Shown one piece after another: positions 46,128 to 58,456 of a DNA stretch of 64,000 bases. The DNA comes from Eretmocerus hayati (lineage: Eukaryota; Arthropoda; Insecta; Hymenoptera; Aphelinidae): NCBI GenBank assembly GCA_029851415.1, contig CM056742.1, forward strand, positions 98,934,976 to 98,998,975, given 5' to 3'. Under the pieces are notes generated by a model that did no database searches, was not told the DNA's origin, and saw only the letters and a program-made list of their open reading frames with translations. Both the position numbers and the translations under genes were made by a program. The stretch's first letter is position 1. The number at the start of each line of letters is the position of its first letter.

Positions 46128-48208
46128 ATATGAGTACGTCCATGTCAAATTTAAACGGTTTCTGCAGCTATTTGTTTAAAATTCCCATACCATTTTTTTT
46201 CGACGTAGGGTGACAAAATAAGAGGTTTCCTATAGTTTGTAGGTCCAAAAAAATTTTTTTGTCTCAGATAGGCCTACAAGAGTGATTTTACCGAAAAATC
46301 AAAAATTGAAACTGTCCTACCGTATTTTGCTCGTAACTTTTGATTGCTTCGACCAATTTGGATTTTCTAAAAAGCATTTTAAAGGTGACTTCAGAAGCTA
46401 TCGATTAACCACTAGTAAAACCTCTCCCAGTTGTTTTTTGAACATCCGAAAGCTGAAATACTCAAAAATCACTGTTTGGCTCATAACTTTTTTGACGTAT
46501 ATTTTGATTTTTTTTATTTCATTTTTTTTCGATTTGTATAGTAATAAACTACCTGCAAAGGAATTTTCAGCCATTATTTTCACTTTTGGGGCCTCCTAGA
46601 GCTGTTTAAGTGCGCAAAACCATCTCAAAAACTCGAAAAATGCGTTATTTACCCCGTTCAACTTTCTCGGGTGACCTCGCAACTAATTTCATTATGTTTG
46701 CAAGACTGTTTCACCTCAGAAATGACTGTTTTGAGTAGTTTTTTAGTGTAACAGATGCTCAGATCCGTGGAAATTTATTTCAAAAGCAAATTTTTATTCA
46801 ATAATTAGCATCTCCTGCGCATGCGTTGTTTTCTACGTCTCTGAAAATGTTTCCAATCGATAGCTGGTTCAATTTCCTTCAAAAAAACCTCGTGCTGAAG
46901 TCAATTTCATGCAGTAGAACCGGAGCTACAGCTGTCAAACTAAAAAGAGATGTCTCAGGTATCAAATCCGTGAGCCTGGAGAAAGATTGTCGGTCTCGTC
47001 TGCCGGTTGAAGCGTGTATTTCCGCTTCTACTTCATCGATCTAACGTCAACAAGGGGTCATTTTGAAGGAAATTGAGTCAGCTACCGATTTGAATCGTTT
47101 TTGAAGCACCAAGATCATTTGCCTGCGCAGAATCTCCACAATCGTCTGATCAGAGTCGGAAAAAATTGCTGGCAATGATTCGTTAGATTCGAATTTCTCG
47201 TGCATGCAAATGACTTTAGAGCTTCAAAACTAATTGGAATCGGTAGCTGACTCAATTTCCTTCAAAATGATCCCTTGTTGAACTTCAAATTAACTCATCT
47301 GATGGAGTAGAAGCGGAAATACACGCTTCAACCGGCAGACGAGACCGACAATCTTTCTCCAGGCTCACGGATTTGATACCTGAGACATTTCTGTTTAGTT
47401 TGACAGCTATAGCTCCGGTTCTACTGCATGATATTCACTTCAGCAAGAGGTTTCTCTGAAGGAAATTGAATCAGCTATCGATTGAAAACATTTTCAGAGA
47501 CGTAGAGAACAACGCATGCGCAAGAGATGCTAATTATTGAATAAAAATTTGCTTTTGAAATGAATTTCTACGAATCTGAGCATCTGTTACACTAAAAAAA
47601 TACTCAGAACAGACATTTCTGAGGTAAAACAGTCTTGCAAACACAATGAAATTAGTTGCGAGGTCGCCCGAAGAAGTTGAACGAGGTAAAAACGCATTTT
47701 TCGAGTTTTTGAGATGGTTTTGGGCACTTAAACAGCTCTAGGAGGCCCCAAATGTAGAAATAATGGCTGAAAATTCTTTTGCAGGTAGTTTATCACTATA
47801 CAAATCGAGAAAAAATGAAATAAAAACAATCAAAATATACGTCAAAAAAGTTAGGAGCCAAACAGTGATTTTTGAGTATTTCAGCTTCCGAATGTTTAAA
47901 AAACAACTGGGAGAGGTTCTACCAGTGATTAATCGATAGCTTTCGAAGTCACCTTTCAAATGCTTTTTGGAAAATCCAAATTGGTCAAAGCAATCAAAAG
48001 TTACGACCAAAATATGGTAGGATAGTTTCAATTTTTGATTTTTCGGTAAAATCACTCTTGTATGCCTATCTGAGACAAAAAAATTTTTTTGGACCTACAA
48101 ACTATAGGAAACATCTTATTTCGGTACCCCACGTCGAAAAAAATGGTATGAGAATTCTAAAAAAATAGCTGCAGAAACCGTTTGAATTTGACATGGACGT
48201 ACTCATAT
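46128..48208. mobile_element. 2.1-kb foldback element
   Basis: The two halves are inverted copies of about 1 kb, meeting near 47150. Ends read ATATGAGTACGTCCATGTCA on the left and its complement on the right (48208). Differences are scattered single bases and small indels. A 105-codon frame occurs in both arms (46282-46599 plus, 47738-48055 minus), but both start and end with the palindrome and carry no known motif. No transposase and no clear target duplication. Confidence 0.8.
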
Positions 48209-48483
48209 ACAAGTTCACTAATCGATCGTCTCACCAGCGAATTCACGACTCGCTACTTGTAATGAGAGGTGCCGTGATACGATGTGGTCGTGGCTACGGA
48301 CGAATTGACTCGTACACAACTATGGGAAAACTCAAAGGGAAACCTAGGCAAAAAAAAATATCTTAACTCTTCAACGCACTAACGTACCAATGGAAAAACC
48401 GGCATACCTCCATTATAGACAATCGGTCTAATCTTATGAATAGCTAACATTCGCTTTTCAATTCACGGAATAGCTATTGGAAT

Positions 48484-48693
48484 TCTGTAATTAATGATCT
48501 CTCACATTTGCCCGGATTACAAATCCGCGAGCTCACGGAAACTCTCAAAAAAAGAAATTTCATGGAAAGATTTGAAGAGAAACCTAGCCCAAGAAACATC
48601 CTATCATTTCCTAGCATTCTGGTGTACGTCTTGACATCACCAGTATATTTTACATCATTGATTACAACTGTTATCATCTTCATAATTATTTAG
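48484..48693 (+). CDS. short ORF with C-terminal hydrophobic segment (unknown)
   Basis: The frame 48508-48693, open further upstream, ends with a helical basic part (LTETLKKRNFMERF) followed by ~23 hydrophobic residues (VYVLTSPVYFTSLITTVIIF) at the very C-terminus, like a tail membrane anchor. Some insect LTR elements have a membrane-anchored third ORF after integrase. That link is a guess based only on position and the hydrophobic tail. Confidence 0.25.
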   Translation, partial: SVINDLSHLPGLQIRELTETLKKRNFMERFEEKPSPRNILSFPSILVYVLTSPVYFTSLITTVIIFIII

Positions 48694-50265
48694 TATTCAA
48701 ACTCATGCAAGCGAAATGATTAAGGCACAAGGTCTGTAGGTTCTAGAGTAAAACGTAGACTACCATATAGAATCATATATTACAAAAATATAAAATCATA
48801 ATACAAGTAAAATTATCTAAATTGAGCGAATCTGCGACGTGAGAATCGAGATTTGATAAGTCGATGAAAAAATGAGATCTCAACCAAGGGCCATCTTCGT
48901 TTTGTCGGCTGACGAGCGGAGGTAATGCGGGAAAAAGATTCGCACTCGGCGGCGACACGTGCCTTGAATACCCATGACCCTGAAACATAAAGCGTGATAA
49001 CGATTACATATAGGGCCAAAAGCTCGAGAGCATACGGGAATACGAATAAGACTAAAATTTCATCATGATACAGCCAAGTTCGACCGCGAAAGTTACATCA
49101 ACAAACCGAAAGTCTTAGAAGTAACACGTCAATTCGCGGAAATGGAAGCGCAGGCAAGAACATGCCACCGCAAGCATATCCATGCAACGAATCAAAATAA
49201 CATAATCAGCCCTCGATGCATGTGTATAGTTGAGAACCTCGGTGTTTCATTGTCAATTGTATACTCGGCGAACTGAGATGTAAAGGATCTAATTCTTGTT
49301 CACTCTGTGTTATCGTTCTGAATCTCTGTCTCTCTCTTTTATAAAGTATTGATGGCTCAAAAACAATGGACGTGGAGAGCACCAAATATCATAACGAGTG
49401 CTAACGTCATATTGGACTCAAACCGTTTTTTCCTCTTGCAGAAAAACCTCGAATGCAAATATAGAGTAAAGCGAAGTTGGAAAATTTAACACACTCGGAC
49501 CCGCATGAGATAAAAATTGCGGGAACAAATTGTGCACGATAGATGAATGGGCATTTCGTCATGCCTCTATTAATTGAAACCTCTAAGTTAATTCGATCAC
49601 ACGAGGACAGGATCGATCGCTTATACGATAATAATTTACAAAGAGGAAAGGGGGACATTTCGTTCTTGACAGGCGTTAGAAATAAAGGGAAGGTTCTACA
49701 TCTTTGGTTTATAAGTCGGTAAAGTAAAATTACAACTTACCTCCACGGATTATCGCCGAAAACATGAAGGACAGCATCACGAGCTTAAAAAAACTGAAAT
49801 TCGGATCTGTCAAGGTAATTGAACCACAAATGCGAGGGAACGATACACGTGGTCTCCTTTATGACGCTGGTGCTGGTCGCAATAAGAGTGTCAACAATAT
49901 CACGCGACGGAGCCAAAATCAGAGCATGCGCAAGCATGATCGCAAGCAGATTAAGAGCCAGAGGGCGTTGGGCGGGCGAGAACAAACGCGAGACATGATG
50001 CGAGCATACTACTTATGATAATTGATATTGGACACGGGTTCATGAAGCAATTTTAAGGATAATAGTTGATATCTTATCCAACTTACCGCAGCTCAAATCT
50101 GACGTTTAACGAAGAATGTGCGAACACCACAATACACACGTCTTGCGGCAGCCACCTGTTGCGAAAAACGATAAACCACCGGTGACCGCGGGAGTTTTAA
50201 GCGACCACGGGAGTTCCAAGTGATGGAAGAACGTTAGCAAATTAATTGCGCTTGATTCAGTTGTA
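48694..50265. other. no recognisable gene
   Basis: AT-rich sequence with short unremarkable ORFs. The longest (49764-50018, plus, 84 codons, basic) has an ATG and a possible donor AAG|GTAATT at about 49815, but nothing else supports it. Confidence 0.35.
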
Positions 50266-50879
50266 TACCCTGCTGCAAAAGATCGATTGGGATGGATTGA
50301 AAACCAATCGAATCCTATCGGGATGAATACATTTCAATCGGTTCTATCATTCAACCGGCGAGAGCAGTATTGGAATTCAATGCAGATCAATCGAACAAAG
50401 ACCCAATCAAGCTGAATCCTGAATTGTAGAATTGGGATCACAACTGCCAATAGAATTCTATACTGTTGATGAGGATTGATGTAAGCGAATATAATCCAAT
50501 ACTAGTATTCAGCATAGGATCGGACACGGAAGGATGGATGGAAGATCTTTGCTGGTTCAATATGTTTTAATGAACCGATTCAGTATTGGAATCAATCTAA
50601 TTGAATAATGGATCTCGTCTCCCACTGCTCTATCGAGATCAATGCTTCAGAAAGTGATTCGATTCGCGAAACGATACTAATTGTCTATCCTAACCAATCC
50701 CAAATGACAGGATTGGATTTCACCTTTTGAACACTATTATTTCTACATTCCTCAATCGAACTGAATAATTCTCTGCAGTACTGGGTGTATAATAATCTTG
50801 CTCTTTCCTATCCGTTTCAATCATGAATGGACAGATTCGAGTCGAATTATGCCTGGATCAATTCCAATCATCCCCCTAT

Positions 50880-53800
50880 CACCTATTGCGTGATTGACAA
50901 ATCGAGCTGAGTACTACAAAATCGGATTGAAATCGTGGATGCATGGTTATTCTATCCTTCCCAATACTCATAATCAGTATTGAACTCCGCTAGATTTCAT
51001 ATATTTCAATCGAATCCAATACTGCTCAGCAGGATTAGAATGGCCTGAAGATGAGTTTTGCTATCGGTCTAAATCCTGCCAAGCAGCATTGAATTGACTG
51101 AGTCAATCGATTCCAATGATAACCCAATTACTCACTGCGTGATTGACCAATCGAGCTGAATACTACAAAATCGGATTGGAATCGTGGATGCATGGTTATT
51201 CTATCCTTCCCAATACTCACAATCATTATTGAACTCCGCTAGATTTCATATATTTCAATCGAATTCAATACTGCTCAGCAGGATTGGAACGATCACGAGA
51301 TGAGTTTTGCTATCGGTCTGAATCCTGCCAAGCAGCATTGAATTGACTGAGTCAATCGATTCCAATGATAACCCAATTACTTACTGCGTGATTGACCAAT
51401 CGAGCTGAATACTACAAAATCGGATTGAAATCGTGGATGCATGGTTATTCTATCCTTCCCAATACTCACAATCAGTATTCAACTTCGCTAGATTTCATAT
51501 ATTTCAATCGAATCGAAGATTGCTCAGCGGGATTGGTACGGCCTGCGGATGAGTCTCGCTATCGGTCTGAATCCTGCCGGGCAGCATTGAGTGGACTTTG
51601 TCAATCGATTTCAATGATGACTCGATCACTCACTGCGTGATTGACCAATCGAGCTGAATACTACAAAATCGGATTGGAATCGTGGATGCATGGTTATTCT
51701 ATCCTTCCCAATACCTACAATCAGTATTGAACTGCGCTGGATTTCATATATTTCAATCGAATTCAATACTGCTTAGCAGGATTGGAACGGTCTCGAGATG
51801 AGTTTTGCTATCGGTCTGAATCATGCCAGGCAGCATTGAGTGGACTGCGTCAATCGATTTCAATGATGACCCAATTACTCACTGCGTGATTGACCGATCG
51901 AGCTGAATACTACAAAATCGGATTGAAATCGTGGATGCATGGTTATTCTATCCTCCCCAATACTCACAATCAGTATTGAACTCCGCTTAATTTCGTATAT
52001 TCCAATCGAATCCAATACTGCTCAGCAGGATTGGAACGATCTCGAGATGAGTTTTGCTATCGGTCTGAATCCTGCCAGGCAGCATTGGATTGACTGAGTT
52101 AATAGATTCCAATGATAACCCAATCACTCACTGCGTGATTGACAAATCGAGCTGAGTACTACAAAATCGGATTGAAATCGTGGATGCATGGTTATTCTAT
52201 CCTTCCCAATACTCACAATCAGTATTCAACTTCGCTAGATTTCATATATTTCAATCGAATCGAAGATTGCTCAGCGGGATTGGTACGGCCTGCGGATGAG
52301 TCTCGCTATCGGTCTGAATCCTGCCGGGCAGCATTGAGTGGACTTTGTCAATCGATTTCAATGATGACTCGATCACTCACTGCGTGATTGACCAATCGAG
52401 CTGAATACTACAAAATCGGATTGGAATCGTGGATGCATGGTTATTCTATCCTTCCCAATACCTACAATCAGTATTGAACTGCGCTGGATTTCATATATTT
52501 CAATCGAATTCAATACTGCTTAGCAGGATTGGAACGGTCTCGAGATGAGTTTTGCTATCGGTCTGAATCATGCCAGGCAGCATTGAGTGGACTGCGTCAA
52601 TCGATTTCAATGATGACCCAATTACTCACTGCGTGATTGACCGATCGAGCTGAATACTACAAAATCGGATTGAAATCGTGGATGCATGGTTATTCTATCC
52701 TCCCCAATACTCACAATCAGTATTGAACTCCGCTTAATTTCGTATATTCCAATCGAATCCAATACTGCTCAGCAGGATTGGAACGATCTCGAGATGAGTT
52801 TTGCTATCGGTCTGAATCCTGCCAGGCAGCATTGGATTGACTGAGTTAATAGATTCCAATGATAACCCAATCACTCACTGCGTGATTGACAAATCGAGCT
52901 GAGTACTACAAAATCGGAATGAAATGGTGGATGCATGGTTATTCTATCCTTCCCAATACTCACAATCAGTATTGAACTCCGCCAGATTCCGTATATTCCA
53001 ATCGAATCCAATACTGCTCAGCAGGATCGGAACGATCTCGAGATGAGTTTTGCTATCGGTCTGGATCCTGCCAGGCAGCATTGGATTGACTGAGTCAATC
53101 GATTCCAATGATAACCCAATTACTCACTGCGTGATTGACCAATCTAGCTGAATACTACAAAATCGGATTGAAATCGTGGATGCATGGTTATTCTATCCTT
53201 CCCAATACTCACAATCAGTATTGAACTTCGCTGGATTTCATATATTTCAATCGAATCCAATACTGCTCAGCAGGATTGGAATGGCCTGAAGATGAGTTTT
53301 GCTATCGGTCTGAATCCTGCCAAGCAGCATTGAATTGACTGAGTCAATCGATTCCAATGATCACCCAATTACTTACTGCGTGATTGACCAATCGAGCTGA
53401 ATACTACAAAATCGGATTGATATCGTGGATGCATGGTTATTCTATCCTTCCCAATACTCACAATCAGTATTGAACTTCGCTGGATTTCATATATTTCAAT
53501 CGAATCCAATACTGCTCAGCAGGATTGGAACGGTCTCGAGATGAGTTTTGATATCGGTCTGAATCCTGCCAGGCAGTATTGAGTTGACTGCGTCAATCGA
53601 TTTCAATGATGACCCAATCACTCTTTGCGTCATTGATCAATCGAGATGAATACTACAGAATCCAGTTGAAATCGTGGGTGCATGGTTATTCTATTTCTCT
53701 CAATACTCACAATCAGTATTGAACTCCTCTAGATTTCATACATCTCAATCGAATTCAATACTGCTGAGCAGGATTGGATCGGCCTGAAGATGAGTTTTGC

Positions 53801-54310
53801 TTTCGGTCTGAATCCTGCCAGGCAGCAACGAGTCGACTGCGTCAATCGATTTCAATGATGACCCAATCACTCATTGCGTGATTGGCCAATCGAGCTTAAT
53901 ACTATAGGATGGAATACCGATCGTGAAAAAGTGGTTTCTATCCTCCTGAATACTCACAATCGGTATCGAACTCCTCTGAATTCCATGTATTTTAATTGAA
54001 TTCAATACTGCTGAGCAGGATTGGTACGCTCTGAGGATGAGTTTCGCTATCGGTCTGAATCCTGCCGGGCAGCATTGAGTCGACTGCATCAATCTATTCC
54101 CATGATGACCCAATCACTCTTTGCGTCATTGACTAATATCGAGATGAATACTACAGAATCGAAAGGAAATCGTGGGTACATGGTTATTCTATCCTTCTCA
54201 ATACTCACAATCAGTATTGAACTCCTCTAGGTTTCATATATATCAATCGAATTCAATACTGCTGGGCAGAATTGGAACAGCCTGAAGATGAGTTTTGCTA
54301 TTGGTCAGGC
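50880..54310. repeat. satellite array 1, 249-bp units
   Basis: About 13-14 units. The landmark GTGGATGCATGGTTATTCTA recurs every 249 bp (50936, 51185, 51434 and so on). A 747-bp trimer (51392-52138) is repeated almost exactly at 52139-52885, so the array has higher-order structure. Units degrade toward 54300. Hairpin-forming CAATACTG and CAGTATTG words occur in each unit. Confidence 0.93.
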
Positions 54311-56440
54311 GAACGGGTTATAAGGTCTGCAATGCTGAGAATCAGTATTGAAATCGATTGAGGCGGATTGAGATCTCGATGTTTGCAATACTGGAAGACG
54401 GTACTGGAATCGATCGGGGCAGATAAGATTTCAAGTCCTCAATACTAACAATCATCATTCAGGTATATTGACGTAGATAGAATATACGGTATCGAATGTT
54501 AGAGGTCAGTATTTGGATCTATTGAGGCAGATAGGACTTCCCAGTCCCAATCTGATACACAGCATTCGAATTAATTCAAGTAGATATGATATAAGGTCTG
54601 CAATGCTGAACATCAGTATTGAGATCGATCGAAGCGTAATGCGCTCCCGATATTCCCAATACTGAAATACAGAACTGGAATCGATTAGGGCAGATATGAT
54701 TCCAAGTCCTCAATACTGATATTCCGCATTCGATTCGATTCAGGTAAATATGATATGAGGTCTGCAATGCTGAAAGTCGGGATTGAGATCGATTCAAGCG
54801 GATTGAGATCTCAGTGTTCCCAATACTTGAAAATGGTATTGGAATGAGTTGGAGCAGATAGGATCTCAATTCTGCAATACTGATTGTCAACATTGAAATC
54901 GATACAAGTAAATAGGATATAATGAGGTCACTTATGCTTACATTTAGTATTGAGATCGATTGAAGTGGACTGAGATAGCAATCTGCCCAATACTGAGAGA
55001 CAGTACTCAAATCGATTCAGATTATTGGGATATAAGGGCTCCAATACTTACAGTCAGTATTGAGATCGATTAAATTGGGTTAAGATCTCGATATTCCCAA
55101 TACTGGAAAACAGTACTCAAATCGATTGGGACAGCTAGGATTTCAAGTCCTTAATACTGATATTTAGCATTCAATTCGATTCAGGTAAAAATCATATAAG
55201 GTCTGCAATGCTGAACATCAGTATTGAGATCGATTGGAGCGTACTGAGAACCCGATGTTTCCAATACTGAAATACAGTACTGGAATCGACTGGGGCAGAT
55301 AGGATGGCAAGTCCTGAATACTGATATCTAGCACTGATATCCAGCATTCATTCCGATTCAGGTAGATAGGATATGAGGTTTCTGATGCTTACTTTCAGTA
55401 TTCAGATCGATTGAAGTGGATTGAGATCCCGATATTCCCAATACTGAAATACAGTACTGGAATCGATTGGGGCAGATAGGATCTCAAGTCCTCAATACTG
55501 ATATCCAGCATTTAAATCGATTCAAGTAGATAGGATATAAGATCTGCAATGCTGAAAATCAGTATTGAGATCGATTGAAGCGGATTGAGAACCCGATGTT
55601 TCCACTACTGAAATACAGTACTGAAATCGATTCGGGCAGGTATGATTTTAAGTCCTCAATACTGATATCCAGCATTCGAATCGATTTAAGTAGATAGGAT
55701 ATAAGATCTGCAATGCTGAAAATCAGTATTGAGATCGATTCAAGCGGATTGAGAACCCGATGTTTCCAATACTGAAATACAGTACTGAAATCGATTGGGG
55801 CAGATAGGATTTCGAGTCCTCAATACTGATATCTAGCATTCAATCCGATTCAGGTAAATATCATATGAGGTCTGCAATGCTGAAAATCAGTATTGAAATC
55901 GGTTGAAGCGGATTGAGAACCCGATGTTTCCAATACTGAAAAACAGTTCTGGAATCGATTGGGGCAGTTAGGATTTCAAGTCCTCAATACTGAAATCCAG
56001 CATCCAAATCGATTCAAGTAGATAGGATATAAGGTTTCTAATGCTTACTTCCAGTATTGAGATCGATTGAAGTGGATTGAGATAGCGATCTACCCAATAC
56101 TGAGAGACAGTACTCAAATCGATTCAGGTTATTAGAATATAAGGGCTAGAATACTCACAGTCAGTATTGAGATCGATTGAAGTGGGTTGAGATCTCGAAG
56201 TTCCCAATACTCGAAAACAGTACTGGATTCGACTGGGCAGATAGGATTTCAAGTCCACAATACTGATATTCAGCATTCAAATCGATTCAGGACGATAAAT
56301 AAACTCGTCAATGCTCATAGTCAGTATTGGAACCGATAGACGTAGTGTCAGTTATTGAACTTTCCATTCCTGAAAGTTAGTATTGGAATCGATTGAGGCC
56401 GATAGAATTCGAGTGGCTGACGCTAGGCGGCGTTTCGATG
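54311..56440. repeat. satellite array 2, ~167-bp degenerate units
   Basis: About 12 units marked by GGTCTGCAATGCTGA and GATCGATTGAAGCGGATTGA. Each contains two dyads of the form CAATACTG-n-CAGTACTG or CAGTATTG. Units vary more than in arrays 1 and 3. Confidence 0.88.
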
Positions 56441-56679
56441 ACCATCTCAGTTTGCATCCAAATATCATGGGATTGCTTTCTCGCAAGCGACGAACCATCT
56501 CTCCTGTTCCTATATAAGACTGATGAGTGACAGAACCTCCAAATAGCGTTTAGTTATGTGATGCGATGATATGTTAATGCGATCATGATTAAAATGAGTA
56601 TTGATTTGTATTGAAACCTTACCTGTAATGTGAGTGATGTATATGTGAGACGTTGATTTGTAATAATGACTGAAAGTCA

Positions 56680-57725
56680 GTATTGAGGTCGATTGAGGCC
56701 GATTGAGTTCTCGATGTTCCCAATACTGAAAATCAGTATTGGGATCGATTGATGCGCATAGCATTTCTGATATCCAATACTGATTTCCAGCATTCAAATC
56801 GATTCAGATGAATAGGATATAAGGTGTCCAATGATTCTAGTCAGTATTGAGTTCGATTGAGGTTCCAATGCAGAATAACAGTATTGGAATCGATTGAGGC
56901 GGATAGGATTCCGGATATCCAATACTGATTTCCAGCATTCAAATCGATTCAGATGAATAGGATATAAGGTGTCCAATGATTCTAGTCAGTATTGAGTTCG
57001 ATTGAGGTTCCAATGCAGAATAACAGTATTGGAATCGATTGAGGCGGATAGGATTTCGGATATCCAATACTGATTTCCAGCATTCAAATCGATTCAGATG
57101 AATAGGATATGAGGTGTCCAATGATTCTATTCAGTATTGAGTTCGATTGAGGTTCCAATACAGAATAACAGTATTGAAATCGATTGAGGCGGATTGGATT
57201 TCGGATATCCAATACTGATTTCCAGCATTCAAATCGATTCAGATGAATAGGATATAAGGTGTCCAATGATTCTAGTCAGTATTGAGTTCGATTGAGGTTC
57301 CAATGCAGAATAACAGTATTGGAATCGATTGAGGCGGATAGGATTTCGGATATCCAATACTGATTTCCAGCATTCAAATCGATTCAGATGAATAGGATAT
57401 GAGGTGTCCAATGATTCTATTCAGTATTGAGTTCGATTGAGGTTCCAATACAGAATAACAGTATTGAAATCGATTGAGGCGGATTGGATTTCGGATATCC
57501 AATACTGATTTCCAGCATTCAAATCGATTCAGATGAATAGGATATAAGGTCTCCAATGATTCTAGTAATATTGAGTTCGATTGAGGTTCCAATGCAGAAT
57601 AACAGTATTGGAATCGATTGAGGCGGATAGGATTTCGAATATCCAATACTGATTTCCAGCATTCAAATCGATTCAGATGAATAGGATATAAGGTCTCCAA
57701 TGATTCTAGTCAGTATTGAGGTCGA
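56680..57725. repeat. satellite array 3, 145-bp units in alternating dimers
   Basis: Units recur every 145 bp (56794, 56939, 57084, 57229, 57374 and beyond). Two variants alternate: one reads TCTAGTCAGTATTGAG and the other TCTATTCAGTATTGAG with further linked differences, giving a 290-bp dimer that is itself repeated. A 60-codon minus-strand frame in every unit is a by-product. Confidence 0.93.
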
Positions 57726-57930
57726 TTGGCAATCTCTCTCTCAATGCGTATAGTCGGCATTGGTAAAGATTGGTCAACACTGTTTGAATCCCGATCAACA
57801 TCATTGATCGCGATTGAACTCCAATCTTCTCCAATCCTGAAAATCATGTTTCAAATTCATCATAAGTTTCTAGATTCAGATCGATTGAGTGTTTTTCTAT
57901 CGAATCCAATCGAACTTTTGCAGCAGGGTA

Positions 57931-58456
57931 GCTCGTTAGTTACTTTAGGAAGAGTATTGATTCAGTAGGAAAAACCTTGAATATAAAGATCACTGCGTGT
58001 TGATAGAATACCGATTGCCAGATTCAGCCGTATATAGTATGTAAACGCATTAGATATGCCTATACATCGAGAGATTTCTTCAAAATCTTGAGAGGGGATA
58101 GAAATATATAGACGCACAACCATACGATTATTAGCGGGTCTCAAAAATTGTAAACTGCATTGGAGACTAGTATCTTTATATATAGAAACTTAAGTGGCAG
58201 GACACATCAAATTGAACCCGAGGCTTGCAGCGGGAATCAGATGCATACACTACGGAAGCTGTCGAGTACAGAATTTTACGACCTGACTCGCACACATGAT
58301 CACATATAATATAAACAGGCTCGCCTGAAAATTTCCTGTGGGAAATCGACGTAGTAATGGAATCTAGGAGCAGATGATAGAACCAAAAGGGCATCACCAT
58401 GACAGATCATCAGTCGGGCCTGGTCTTCCTTGACAAACAGAGCTCTAGCGGAATCA
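57931..58456. other. intergenic region before the unknown ORF
   Basis: AT-rich, with a TATATATAG stretch about 280 nt before the ORF start. No clear promoter or splice structure could be assigned. Confidence 0.35.

Larger units (their letters stand above)
50268..57928. mobile_element. 7.66-kb TIR element filled with hairpin satellites
   Basis: Left end CCCTGCTGCAAAAG(A)TCGATTGG, right end its inverted complement with one substitution, both flanked by TA (50266-50267 and 57929-57930). The whole interior is tandem repeats sharing the words CAATACTG/CAGTATTG and AATCGATT, in three successive arrays with different periods. No transposase gene is present. TA flanks suggest a Tc1/mariner-type or other TA-specific transposase acting in trans. 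Confidence 0.82.

Noticed and set aside
56794..57700. Tandem 60-codon minus-strand ORFs
   Set aside because: Same peptide every 145 bp because of the satellite; no start context, motif or codon signal.
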